From: Plasmopara viticola
Lineage: Eukaryota > Oomycota > Peronosporomycetes > Peronosporales > Peronosporaceae
Length of the DNA: 64,000 nucleotides
Direction of reading: 5' to 3'
Assembly (NCBI GenBank): GCA_001695595.3
Contig: MBPM02000070.1
Span: 372,001-436,000, forward strand
Shown: positions 9,254-19,900 of the stretch, in pieces
Position numbering within the stretch: the stretch's first letter is position 1
How the letters are laid out: each line of letters starts with the position of its first letter
Notes under the pieces: model-generated
What the model was told of the DNA's origin: nothing
The model's database searches: none
What the model saw: the letters and a program-made list of their open reading frames with translations, nothing else
Translations under genes and position numbers: made by a program

Positions 9254-12240
9254 TTACTTGACCGGTAGACCAATATGGGTGGCCGCGGTCGGGCTATGAC
9301 CATTGGTAGATATCGTACTGACTAAGTTGCGCGTCGACTGCAACGTTTGATTAATATAAGCCAATTATGAGGCTACTTGCAGCAAGAGTTGCTGCATCGC
9401 AACTCCGTTGTCTTCTTATATGAATACAGACAGCTCAAAAAACTATGCTTTCCCGTGTGTGAATGGGTAGATTGATTAATTTCACGGAATGTCACAACCC
9501 ACTTAGTACACTTCATTACGTGTCTTCTGTATTTTTCACTGCCACTTCTTCTTTGATATTGCTAATTAAAGTATCACCAAGGCATATATAAAGGCAAAAG
9601 TTGGGCACGAAATTTGGCTAATCAGGTTGAGATGGGAATTTTGTGGTAAGTCTCCTGACAAATTGGAATGAGCTAGACAATAAAGTGGTGCGGACGGTGT
9701 CTGGCATGTACTTTTAAAACTACTACGTGTGCGCAATGTACGAAGAGCGAAATGCGCGCGTTTCCCGTCGCGCTAGAGTGAGAGACTGTTTAAACCAAGA
9801 ATAACTTTGACACGCAGGCAACTCTTAGCTCGCCGTTCAAAGCTCAAATTCAGACTTTGCTGTGAACGAAGCCTTATTGATATTGAGCAATGACACAAGG
9901 GACTCATCTTGGCTTGGTCATCATTGAGGAGTCCAATCGACCTGTTTGGCCATCGTTATGACCAACTCGACTTTGTATAAACGTCAGGAAAGATGTATCT
10001 TATGAATGTACTCAAAGTCTTGGATAGCTGAGCAAGTTTCGAGCTGACTTTGTGCTCATATATGATTCAAATAATATTGATGACTGTGTTGTTTTTGCAG
10101 GGAGTCTTTATCTATATAGATTATAGCCTAGGAAGTAACATTGCTCAAAGCAGACTCTGAAAAATTGTTTTGTGTTAAAAAACCATGTATTCTAGCGCTG
10201 ACGATAAGGCAGTATTTTTTTCTTTTCTTTTTACCAGCATTGGTGCTTCGGCAGCTCCCAGAACATTGTGTCTTAGCACCGCTGTCGCGAAAAATGCTTT
10301 CTTTCCAAATTCTACCTTCTTATATTTGTACTTGATAGCTCCTTCAATCGACTAAAGTGGTTGCTTGTAAGTCTTGAGATAAAAAGAGTATGCTCGATGA
10401 TCTATAGCCATTTATGGAACACACCGCACATATGGGCCGTACATCAAATTCACATAGAGATTGCACACGGCATTTTGAGAAGACACAAGACAAGAAAGTC
10501 GTGTACCTATAATGGGAGCATTTTTGGGTACTGTCACCAATACAATTTATTTTTTCTCGGAGCACGATTTACCTATTAGGCTAATCGAAGACAACTACTA
10601 GTTAAGCTATCTGGGCTTTGGCAGATTGTCAAGCCAGCGGTCGGCAACGTAAGTTTCGAGTGCGAGCATAAGGTCATCATACTATACCCCCATGGGTGGC
10701 CATTTGATTGCGACATGCTTATAAAGCGTTCGGTGTTTCTGAATGTAGACAGCGACCGCGTTTGGGCAGTAATGTCGGAGCCGCCCTGAGAACTTCCACG
10801 AAATTTATTGATGTAAGACAATCATGCCAATCTAGACTTAAAATGCGCCCTTGCTTTGAAAACAGGTCTCGGCAGTCTGGTAGCGGTGAGGAAAGCCACT
10901 GCACTTACTTAGGTAAATTTGTCAACTTCTGAGCGACCATGCATACTCACTTAAGTTTGCTCTCGGGTTCGGTTCTAGCGGTCTAGCCGTAGATACTTCG
11001 AGGCGCCCCGGTCCTTGAGACAAATTGAAGGTTTTCTAGCCATGTAACTCATGAGCTGCACATTCGGATGGACTCCCTCGCATTTCTGCGCGAGGACTAT
11101 GAACTACGCCCAAAAAGGCCACCTATATTTGTGGTAAGCTTATAGGAACGGCCGGTAGCTCAAAGTGCGCAGTACTTGAGAGACCAACCTAATAGCCAAT
11201 ACGATGGCAAACAGGGGCGCAAATTAATACCGTTTGAAAAATGACGAGCGTGGGGACATTACTCAGAAAAAATGCTAGGGGCACCTCAGGTCTCTTATGA
11301 AATTGGGGTCGCGAGGATCAAAATATCCTGAACGATGCCCTGCATATAACGGTGTACTGTCCGGACTTGGTGGTAGCAGTATACCTATCGTCTTGTGCCT
11401 ATCCAGTATGTAGAAGCTCCGATAATATGATACTTTACTTTATTTGAAAATATCGGTCTTACTCCTTCTAGCGGTAGGCTCATAGTCCTTAGATTTATTT
11501 CTTCTTTAATTGAAAAGGTTTAAATATCCCCTTCCCTGCTTAATTAATAATTACCTTGGTGTATTTTGGCCGAACGCGATTGCGCTTTGCTTTGTTGGCT
11601 AAGTCCAGTCAATGCCTTCGTCAGGAAATCAATTCCGAGAGAATTGAGATCTCCAATTCAGATTTTGAGAGAAAATAGCTATCTTAACATCTTCCCCACC
11701 TATCTTAGACGCGTTCGTGCTTTCTAAAGCTGGTGGAAATTTTTAAATTGGAACTTAAAAGGGTACACATTCTGTAGAAGCGTGTGCTTCAAAGTTAAGT
11801 GCAAGATGATCAATCATTGATAGCTTGTCGGCCCCCAAATGTGGAACTTCAGCGCACATACTGTGCACTAAATATTCGAGCACATGATTAATCACTTCCA
11901 TTTAATCATCCGTCCAAAAATGGTTTGCTTTCAGCAAGCGAATTTTAGTAGCTGAAACAATACCTGACAAAACTCAGCGATAAAAACGCGAAATCCTGTT
12001 CGACGCCATTTTTGTCTGGAAGGCGATGACGTTTGCATTTCGTACTCATTGTATATGCTTGCTGTTTGATCCCCAATAGAATAAGCGTCAAAGACATCAT
12101 CTCGTTAACGTGGTATACGAACACCAGATTCTCGTGCTGCAATTAGCTACTAGCAAGCCGAAAAGCTGATGAAATTCCAGTAGTCCGCTCGTACTACCAG
12201 GCTCTCATAAAAAGCCCACATAAATATTTGTCGACGAAGA
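9254..12240. other. intergenic, no gene recognised
   Basis: Three kilobases with only short open frames and no family signature that I can support. 11050-11400 is somewhat richer in G and C than its surroundings and may be decayed transposon, but no domain is visible. Confidence 0.5.
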
Positions 12241-13150
12241 CGTAATTTTGATTGATTTTCGACCTTAAAATTTGTTTGGTGTCGACTGACTTTCATTGGA
12301 CGAATGCGGACGAGCATATCGTTTGGACGAAAGGTCAATATGGTCAAAACAGCTAGTGACTCATTAATAAGCGCCTTTGGGGTGTTTGGTATTCCTTGTA
12401 GCATCACTTGAAATGCTCTTAGATGTAATAATCATTGAAAGACCTCCGCTTTATTACTAAGATTAACCAGCATCTACGATGCATTGTGCAGCTAACGCTC
12501 GAACATTCTGTCAAGCAGCGCGTTCTAAGTTGGAAGGGGGGGGGGTGCAAGTACCGCTTGCACAAGCATGGGTCAGTGACCACTTTTTGTTTGGTTATGA
12601 GCGCAATAGGGCGACCTGCACCGTAGTATTTTTAAAATTTCATGAAGACATCAATGAGCTCACATCGCGCACGTGAAATTGGCTGTTTCCTGACTTTGCA
12701 CCTGGCATGAGGTCGACCTCGGGCCTCAATATTTATCCCGGTGACATTTTTGATGACAAGATCCTGAACAACACGTCAGGTCCTTTTTTAATCGAACATA
12801 CAGAATCATATTCATTTTCTGAGCCCAGGTGCAACACACGCTTCGGCCCTTGTAGCATCACCCAACATTACGCTGGACGTACTTATCGCCGATGAAATTC
12901 CGCTAGATTGTATAGTATTGATCATGCACTGTACAACGTACACTTGAACATGCTGTCAAACAGCGCGTCCCTCCTTTGGAAGAGTGTTTGTGCAGGTACC
13001 GCTTCACTGTTCGGCCAATTTTTGGTGAGGGCAGTGGCCAATTTGTTAGGTTTTCATCTACAAAAGTCGGTGGCGAGAACGTACTGCACCGTGTCGTTTA
13101 ATCTTCAAAGATGCAATAATGAGCTCACATTGCGCTCGTAAGTTTGGAAA
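12240..13150. repeat. diverged tandem duplication, period about 455 bp
   Basis: 12390-12690 and 12850-13150 share ordered blocks: 'ccttgtagcatcac', 'aacattctgtcaagcagcgcg' against 'aacatgctgtcaaacagcgcg', 'gtaccgctt', 'tgcaccgt', and 'aatgagctcacatcgcgc' against 'aatgagctcacattgcgct'. Identity is moderate. No protein family is recognised on either strand. The first unit carries a G10 run at 12536-12545. Confidence 0.65.
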
Positions 13151-13659
13151 TTGCTTACCCCACCAGACTATATTCTCAATTAAAGATACAGAATACTGCT
13201 GGAATTTTGAGCTCTGATGCCCATAAGGCTGGTCCAAGGCATCATTGTCTCAGTGAAGGATATATTGTGCCTTCACGAGAAGTTTTCATTCTCAACACAC
13301 CACGTTTTAGGTGCTTTCACCTTCAAACTCAGCCAAAAATCATATCGATTGTTTTGAGGTTTATTCTCCAGCACCTTTGGCAATTGTCCATTCGATACGC
13401 ATTTGCCGTGCCGTGATAGTTGTCTGAATCACTTTTCATTCTCTTGTTGTCTTCTTGCAAGGAAATTTTAACCGGTTCAGGTGTTTTTACCTGTAAGGGT
13501 GTGTATTTACTTGTGAAGCTGTACTAGTTGCGTTGTTGTGCGGACCTATGTACCTGCTTGCCGCAACTTTTTACCCGCAGTAAGCAAATATCGTGTTACA
13601 CATTTATGATATATTCTGTGGCTTCGGCAGCCGAAGCTGTCACCAAAGCCGTACGCATA
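13151..13659. other. intergenic, nothing assigned
   Basis: Short open frames only. It may belong to the gypsy relic that follows on the minus strand, but I see no retrotransposon motif here. Confidence 0.4.
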
Positions 13660-14460
13660 ACGTGAGTAGATCATGACTCACCAAAGCCCTGTTGCGTGGA
13701 AGTGAAAAGCTGATTTCTATGATATCGACCTGCAAAGCGATATTCTAGGGTCTTTCTAGCCACGAGTGCCCAAAATGAAATCGTACTTGACACAAATAAA
13801 GTCTTTACGCTGTCGAAATATTTAGATTTTACAGCCATATCGTAACTAAGGGAGCGTCTACACCTGTTCCATTAATCGTCGAATTGAATTTAACTTACAT
13901 CCGCTACTCTATTTAAAAGAAACAGCTAGTCCATCTTGGTTAAATGAGATCATTTGCTGGCGTACAATGTAAATCGATGCGCCCGAGTCAACCAAGTTTT
14001 GAATTTGGTTATCTAATCTCGTACACTTGTGCATACATGTAGCAGCTCACCGCTGTTTCGATGAATGACTAGCTCTCAAAGGAATGTTTCCGTGGTATGT
14101 AGCAGCTACAAATACCACAAAGACTCAGCTCTTCCCTAGGAATGTACCTCAACTCTACTGGTGACTGGCGTTTTGCTGGCTCTGAGAACGCAGCTTCAAC
14201 CAGCGAATTTTGAGGCCTTGGATAGAGCCAAGGTCCAATTCTTTGGCGTTCTTCGGAATAGGCATGTATTATATGCCTTTGCTTGCAGTGTCAAAGCAAC
14301 GGATGTTGGTTTGATCGACAGCTCTGGAGCTGATTAGGGAGTCAGCGGGCTCACAGACACCACCTTGTAGACCAAGAGACTGCACATCAGGAAAATTTGT
14401 ACTCAAGCCATCCATAAACGCAGCCACTTTGACTTATTCGGGTAGTGACCTATCAAGAAG
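13660..14460 (-). pseudogene. Ty3/gypsy-type gag-protease relic
   Basis: On the minus strand the stretch shows, in order: a gag-like segment KVAAFMDGLSTNFPDVQ (about 14400-14455), a retroviral-type aspartic protease active site NLVDSGASIYIVRQQ (about 13945-13995), and KYDFILG (about 13770-13790), the block that follows the protease in Ty3/gypsy polyproteins. Frames change between blocks and stops are frequent, so this is an inactive fragment. No long terminal repeats or reverse transcriptase were found nearby. The family assignment rests on these three short matches. Confidence 0.65.
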
Positions 14461-15044
14461 GCTGTCTGATCCTTTAAATTATAAATGTATACTTATGACT
14501 TGCGCCCACGTTGCTTGCAAGCAAGAAGCTATGAAAGATGACGGATATAACTTTTAAATTTCACCAGTTAAACCGTCGCTGTTTATTGATTGTATGCGCT
14601 TTAAGACACGAAAGACACCGGTGACGTGGTTTTCTGGGTACATGCCCAACCCAACGTCCAGGGAGAAATTGCGAGCGTCACAAGCACCTGCTCTATGTAA
14701 TTATAGCCATCTTTACCCCCTTGATATGGGTCAAAAGCTTTTGATCTTTCGTATAGGTAAGAACCTTAAGCATTATTGCTTGATCCGTACGGTAGGCTCT
14801 ACCTCCGAAAAATCATACTTAGGTTCTAGAGCGTAGGCTTTTTGTGTACACCTTGAACGTTTCAAAGCATTTGGAGAGAAGGGAACTGTGAGAGGTGGAT
14901 TTACGTGCAAAGTATGCAGAACTTATGAATACGAATCAGGAGTACAGAAGTCAAATTTTGCTTATGGCAGTTGCAACATTAACGCCACATTTTCGATTTA
15001 CTGACTCACTGCAGCCAATCAGAGGCCACGAGAGATGACTTATA

Positions 15045-15351
15045 ATGTAATGTAATGTGTTACGTTATCGCGTTGCCAAGTTATGCACGTGCTAGGCTCA
15101 GTCTGGCTAGTCCACGGCATAGAGTGGTGTCCGCATACGTCGAGTCTCGTTCGGCGGACAGTGCAGCCAGCACCGAGGTCGTGAGGGTCTTCCATTATTT
15201 TGCTTAGCTCTGACTTGGTAAGGGCCCAGGTGGCGCTCGGTGCTGGAGACCGTCGCGTCGAGGGTGAGACTCGTTAGAGACCTGCAGATGCCTGAGAGCA
15301 CCTGCCCGAAGCGCACGAGCATTGAGCCCCCGCGCTTGGAAGGAGGGCGTC
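15045..15351 (-). mobile_element. short LINE derivative with two internal deletions
   Basis: On the plus strand this reads as the LINE 3' end ('taatgtaatg' tail, 15045-15190), then jumps to the block 'gctctgacttggtaag', then to 'ggtgctggagaccgtcgcg' and the 5' leader. It is thus the same family as 15429-16587 but reduced to about 300 bp. It stops in 'gggcgtcac', lacking the outermost 5' bases of the other two copies. I could not define a target duplication. Confidence 0.8.
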
Positions 15352-15416
15352 ACAGACCCAAAGTTGAGTGGTTTCCGTAATTGATTACGTCTCGAAGTAA
15401 ATATAACAGTCCTTTT

Positions 15417-15428
15417 TCAAATTGATTT
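15417..15428. repeat. target-site duplication of LINE copy 2 (left)
   Basis: TCAAATTGATTT here is repeated exactly at 16588-16599. The uninterrupted site is visible in copy 2 of the segmental duplication near 59943. Confidence 0.9.
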
Positions 15429-16587
15429 GTAATGTAATGTATTACGTTATCGCGTTGCCAAGGTATGCACGTGCTAGGCTAAGTGTGGCTAGTCCACGGC
15501 ATAGAGTGGTGTCCGCATACGTCGAGTCTCGTTCGGCGGGCAGTGCATCCAGCACCGAGGTCGTATGGGTCTTCCATTTCTTTCGGTCTTGTGCAAGGGT
15601 ACGTACCACTTCGAGGTCTTGTGCTGTCCGGAGTCGAAAGCCGGAGCCACGGGAAACAAGATTGTGGTCGAGTGTCGAGGGGAGCGTGGTGCGGGGACGT
15701 CCGCGCCATTTTGCTGCGGTGGAGAAGAAGTAGGCACGCATCTGGAGGTTAGCTGGAATGTCGGGATTGCGGCGAAGTACATGGCCAAACAGGCGCCAGC
15801 GAGCTTGTGTCAGTCGTAGTCTCAGCGGCCACTCATCACAGAGGTCGTAGAGTCTTGCGTTCGAAATGGGTCGGGGGTAGCGATAGCCAAGATCGTAGCG
15901 AAGCTGGCGGCGATGGAAACTCTCGAGGCCGTGGAGCTCTGACTTGGTAAGAGCCCAGGTGGCGCAGTTGTACAGCAGAATCGGTAGAACGTAGGTGTTG
16001 TACAATCGAATGCGGGTCTTGGGAGAGATGAGCGTGAGGCGGAGCCAGACGGACCAGAGGCGGTGGAGCGCGAGGGTGGCCAGAGACTTGCGTCGGGATA
16101 GATCTTTAATATCGCCGAGGAGTGTTCCGAGCTTCTTAGTGTGGTGCCAGGTTTCTTCTCGGGATCGGGCGTGTCGAGTGGCGCCCGACGGGTTGCAGTG
16201 GCGGCGGATTTCGGTGACTTCGGTCTTGGCTTCGTTTTTTTTTTTTTTTCAGGGTTAGAAGGAAGTCATCAATGCGGTGCTCACCTCTATCGTAGATCTT
16301 GGTTTTTCGGAGGCCAAGGATATCGACGCGGTAGCGCCGGAGATCTTCGGGGAGTGTTTTGTGCTTCTTGCGCTTCGAACCTAGAGAATTCACATTAAAG
16401 GAGCCAATCCGGATGCGGTTGGCGCGGTTAAGGGCGTGGAAGGGGGTTTGGCCTGGTGCTGGAGACCGTCGCGTCGAGGGTGAGACTCGTTAGAGACCTG
16501 CAGATGCCCGAGAGCACCTGCCCGAAGCGCGCGAGCATTTAGCCCCCGCGCTTGGAAGGAGGGCGTCACCCCAACCTTTTCCGAAAA
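15429..16587 (-). mobile_element. internally deleted LINE, copy 2
   Basis: 1,159 bp, inverted relative to the element at 4285-5437 and nearly identical to it. It has the same 5' end (ttttcggaaaaggttgggg), the same endonuclease start, the same junction at a homopolymer (A15 here) and the same ATTAC-type 3' tail. It encodes a 187-codon C-terminal remnant (15442-16005 minus). A perfect 12-bp target duplication surrounds it. It is inserted about 300 bp upstream of the giant effector gene, in flank that is continuous in the other paralogue. Confidence 0.92.
15442..16230 (-). pseudogene. LINE ORF2 C-terminal remnant, copy 2
   Basis: Same content as 4630-5424: YVLPILLYNCATWAL, LRYDLGYRYPRP, RWRLFGHVLRR and KWRGRPRT, ending in the TAA at 15442-15444. 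No reverse transcriptase catalytic motif precedes it. Only a few residues differ from the first copy. Confidence 0.85.
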
Positions 16588-16900
16588 TCAAATTGATTTA
16601 ATATGAAAAATAAGGAGGCATATTTACTTTAGGCGTATACGGATCAAAGCGCAGGATTGGGCGGCTGATCTGTACGGCCTTGCACCGCCGATCAATCTGG
16701 GCTTCCTGCATTCTAGCTAAGGCATGCTTTTTAATTACCACGTAGTAAAATTTTATAATCGACAATGAGACGGAGCACCTTCCAAACAAATCCCACAATC
16801 ATAGGATGGGCGATTAGATTACTTTGCAAATGAAGCGCATAGTAGACCACTGTTAGATCAGAACGGCAATCATTGGTACGTACTGACACGAAGATTTGCC

Positions 16901-19900
16901 ATGCGCCTCCTACGCGCCACGTTCCTGAGCGCCGTTGCTCTGCTTAAAGTCACTGTTGCTGCCCCCACCAAGGTCGCCTCCGACGTGCAGGGTCAGGTGG
17001 ACAAGTATGACGCAGACGATTGGCACAATATTAAGAAGTTTGGACCGGGCGTTAAGGACGAGGAGAGGCTGCCTGTGTCGGGCGAAGTTGGTCCTCTTGA
17101 ACATGCTGTGTCTTCTGCCGTGGCTAGAGGTGTGACCGAAAATATTGAGAATACTTTTGGCGTAGCCTCAACGTCCCTTGCTCGCAACAGCGACGAAGTG
17201 ACAAAGGTGGTGGCCAGCGCACCGGATCTGTTCTTTGTGAAGTGGAAAGAAAAGGAGGCAGAAGCTGCTCAGCGGATTCACGTGTGGCTAGAAGGCAGAA
17301 AACATCCGGACGAAGTTTACAAAGACTTGAAGCTCGACTCGACCGGCAGTTCATTCACGGCTGTTACATTGGTTGACACCTACACGTGGCTAACGTACAT
17401 CGATGAGTATACGCATCATATTCAGCAGACAAAGACGATACCGATTTTATCAATCCATAATTTTTTTTCGCGCTTCTCCGACCAAATGATCAAGACGATT
17501 GCCATGCAAGCAGTTCCCTCGAGCGCGATCGATCGAATAGAAAGTTATCTCAAGTGCTACTGGCTCAACAGTTTTAAGACTAAAACCGACGTCACTGCGC
17601 TGCTGAAAGACTATAAGGGAAAAAATCTGTATGTTTCACGTCTAGAGGAAGCGTACGGAAACTATTTTGACAGCGTGAGCTCCCCCGAGGAGCTAAGGAG
17701 GATCATTTCGGAGTTCAAGATGAAGCGGAGAACAGACCATATGACTACACAGCCCTCTACTAGCACTAGGGGTAAGGCTCAGCTCAAGTACAAGCCTCAA
17801 AAGCTCGACAATGAGGTGTTCATTGCGTTCGACAAGTACGTCGACGCCTATAATTCAGCATACCCATCAGAGACACTGAATCTACTTCCTGTACTGGTCG
17901 CTTGTTTTGGCGAAGGTGGTGCTTTCTCAGTTATTTCAGCGGCGAAAGCATTTCCAGAAACTGCGGCGAAGGCCAAGCTTCTTGAAACAGAGCAGATTCA
18001 ACATTGGGTAGCAGAGAAGTCTCCGGACACAGTGTTGAAGCTTATTGATTTCAATTCGCAAAGCCTGCAGTCCATTAGCACGTTGTTTCAGTTTTTTGAC
18101 GAATTCTCAAAGCAACACTCAAAGCCGCCATTTGATCTACTTGCGACTTTGAGAATCAACTTGAGCGATGAGCAGCTGGCCAGGATTGTCATGGGAGAGC
18201 AGAAAAATCCGGATGCAGAACGATTAAAGAACTTGCTGTTCTTAGACTGGTTTAATAGCTTAAAGAGCGATGACGAAGTGTCGAAGCTGATTGGTTGTCG
18301 CGGGACAAGTTCCGCCAAGGTCGACTCTTGTATTGTGGCGTTTGAGCAATTTCGCGAGGAGATGAGTCACCCAAGCACTTTGAATTTACCCGAGGGTGGG
18401 CCTAGGAAGGTCACAGGCAAGACGGTTGGCCGCAACAGCGACTATGATAGCTCGATGCTCACAGCGTACGAGATGTCCATCAGAAAGAACAACGAGAAGA
18501 ATCCGAACATGCCGCTGAGATTGCTTGCAGTCCTCACGGCTCGCTTCGGCGATTCTGAGCTGGCGGCGATGATTGACTCGGCCAAATTATCATTGAAAAA
18601 TGTGGAAATGGTCACGCGACTTGAAAATGAGCAGATTCAGTACTGGGTGAGCGCAGGGAAAAGTCCGGACGAAGTGTTCAATTTATTGGATCCCACTCTT
18701 CAAGCTCGGCCTTTTATCGACAAGTGGATCAAGTTTTATGATGAGTTCATCAAGCGTCGTCCTGAGCACGTGTTTGATCCGATCGTAAGTTTGATGACAC
18801 GATACAATGACAATGTCTTGGCATCGATTGTATTGGAAGAGCTGCAAAATCCGAACAGTGGTTCGCGGCTAAAGGATTTGCTGTTCTTTAATTTGTTTGA
18901 CAGGATGATTACCCATGAGAAATTTTTCACTTTGCTCAATCCTGCACGCGAAAAGAACACCGAATTTGATTCTTTGGTGAAAAATTACCAGCACTTTGTC
19001 GACGACATAGGTCCTCCTGCTATATTAGAACGAGTCAGAGAGTGGTGCAAGACGAAGAGTGAAGCGGTTGGACAACCTAGTGCTCGCACCGGGAATAAGG
19101 GTGGAGAGCGGGACATGTTCCTGTACGACGGCAAAGTGTTTGCTGCCTATGACAATTACATTCAGTCTTACAACAAGGTGAAGCCATTTGCCCGACTTAA
19201 ATTGCTCGCTGCACTCACTATTCGCTTCGGTGATCGCGACGCGTCAACCATAATTTTAGCAGCCAAAATGCACCCCGACACTGCAAAAGCTGCCGAGAGA
19301 GTTGAGGCTGAGCAGATTAAATACTGGGTGAAAGCCGGTAAAACTCCTGACCAAGTTTTTGAGCTGTTGAATGTCGACTTGCAAAGTCTGCCGTTGATCA
19401 ACAAGTGGTTATCCTTTATTAGCGAATTTCGTCAAAGTCATCGAGAGTTTTTGTTTAATCCAATTGTGACATTGAGCAAGCGCTACGACATCAAGATGCT
19501 GGTGAGAACAATCGCGAAAGAAGGAAATTCGCACGGTGTAGAACAGTTGAAGGACTTTGTGATCCACGACTTGTTTAACAGTATGCAAAGCAATGAAAAG
19601 GTGTTGAAGCAGCTCGGTGAATACAATTTGAACGATAACACTGTCAAGTCTCTTTATACGTCGTATAAGCAGTTTCGCAATAAGATGGCCAATTTGCCTG
19701 ATTTAACAATGCTCCAGGACGGCCCCAGTTTCGAGTTGCTCACACCAGATATGACTTACCGGCTAAAGTCGGAAGACAGCGCTCACGATGGCTTATTGCT
19801 CGATGCTTACGACACCTTTGTCAATGTCTACAACGAGCAAAATCCTACGAATCATTTGAGCTTGCTCGCGGTGCTTATCACTAGGTTCGGAGACCATGAG

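Noticed and set aside
16901..16920. RLLR at residues 2-5 fits the pattern R-x-L-R.
   Set aside because: It lies inside the signal peptide, before the cleavage site, so it cannot be the host-translocation RXLR motif.
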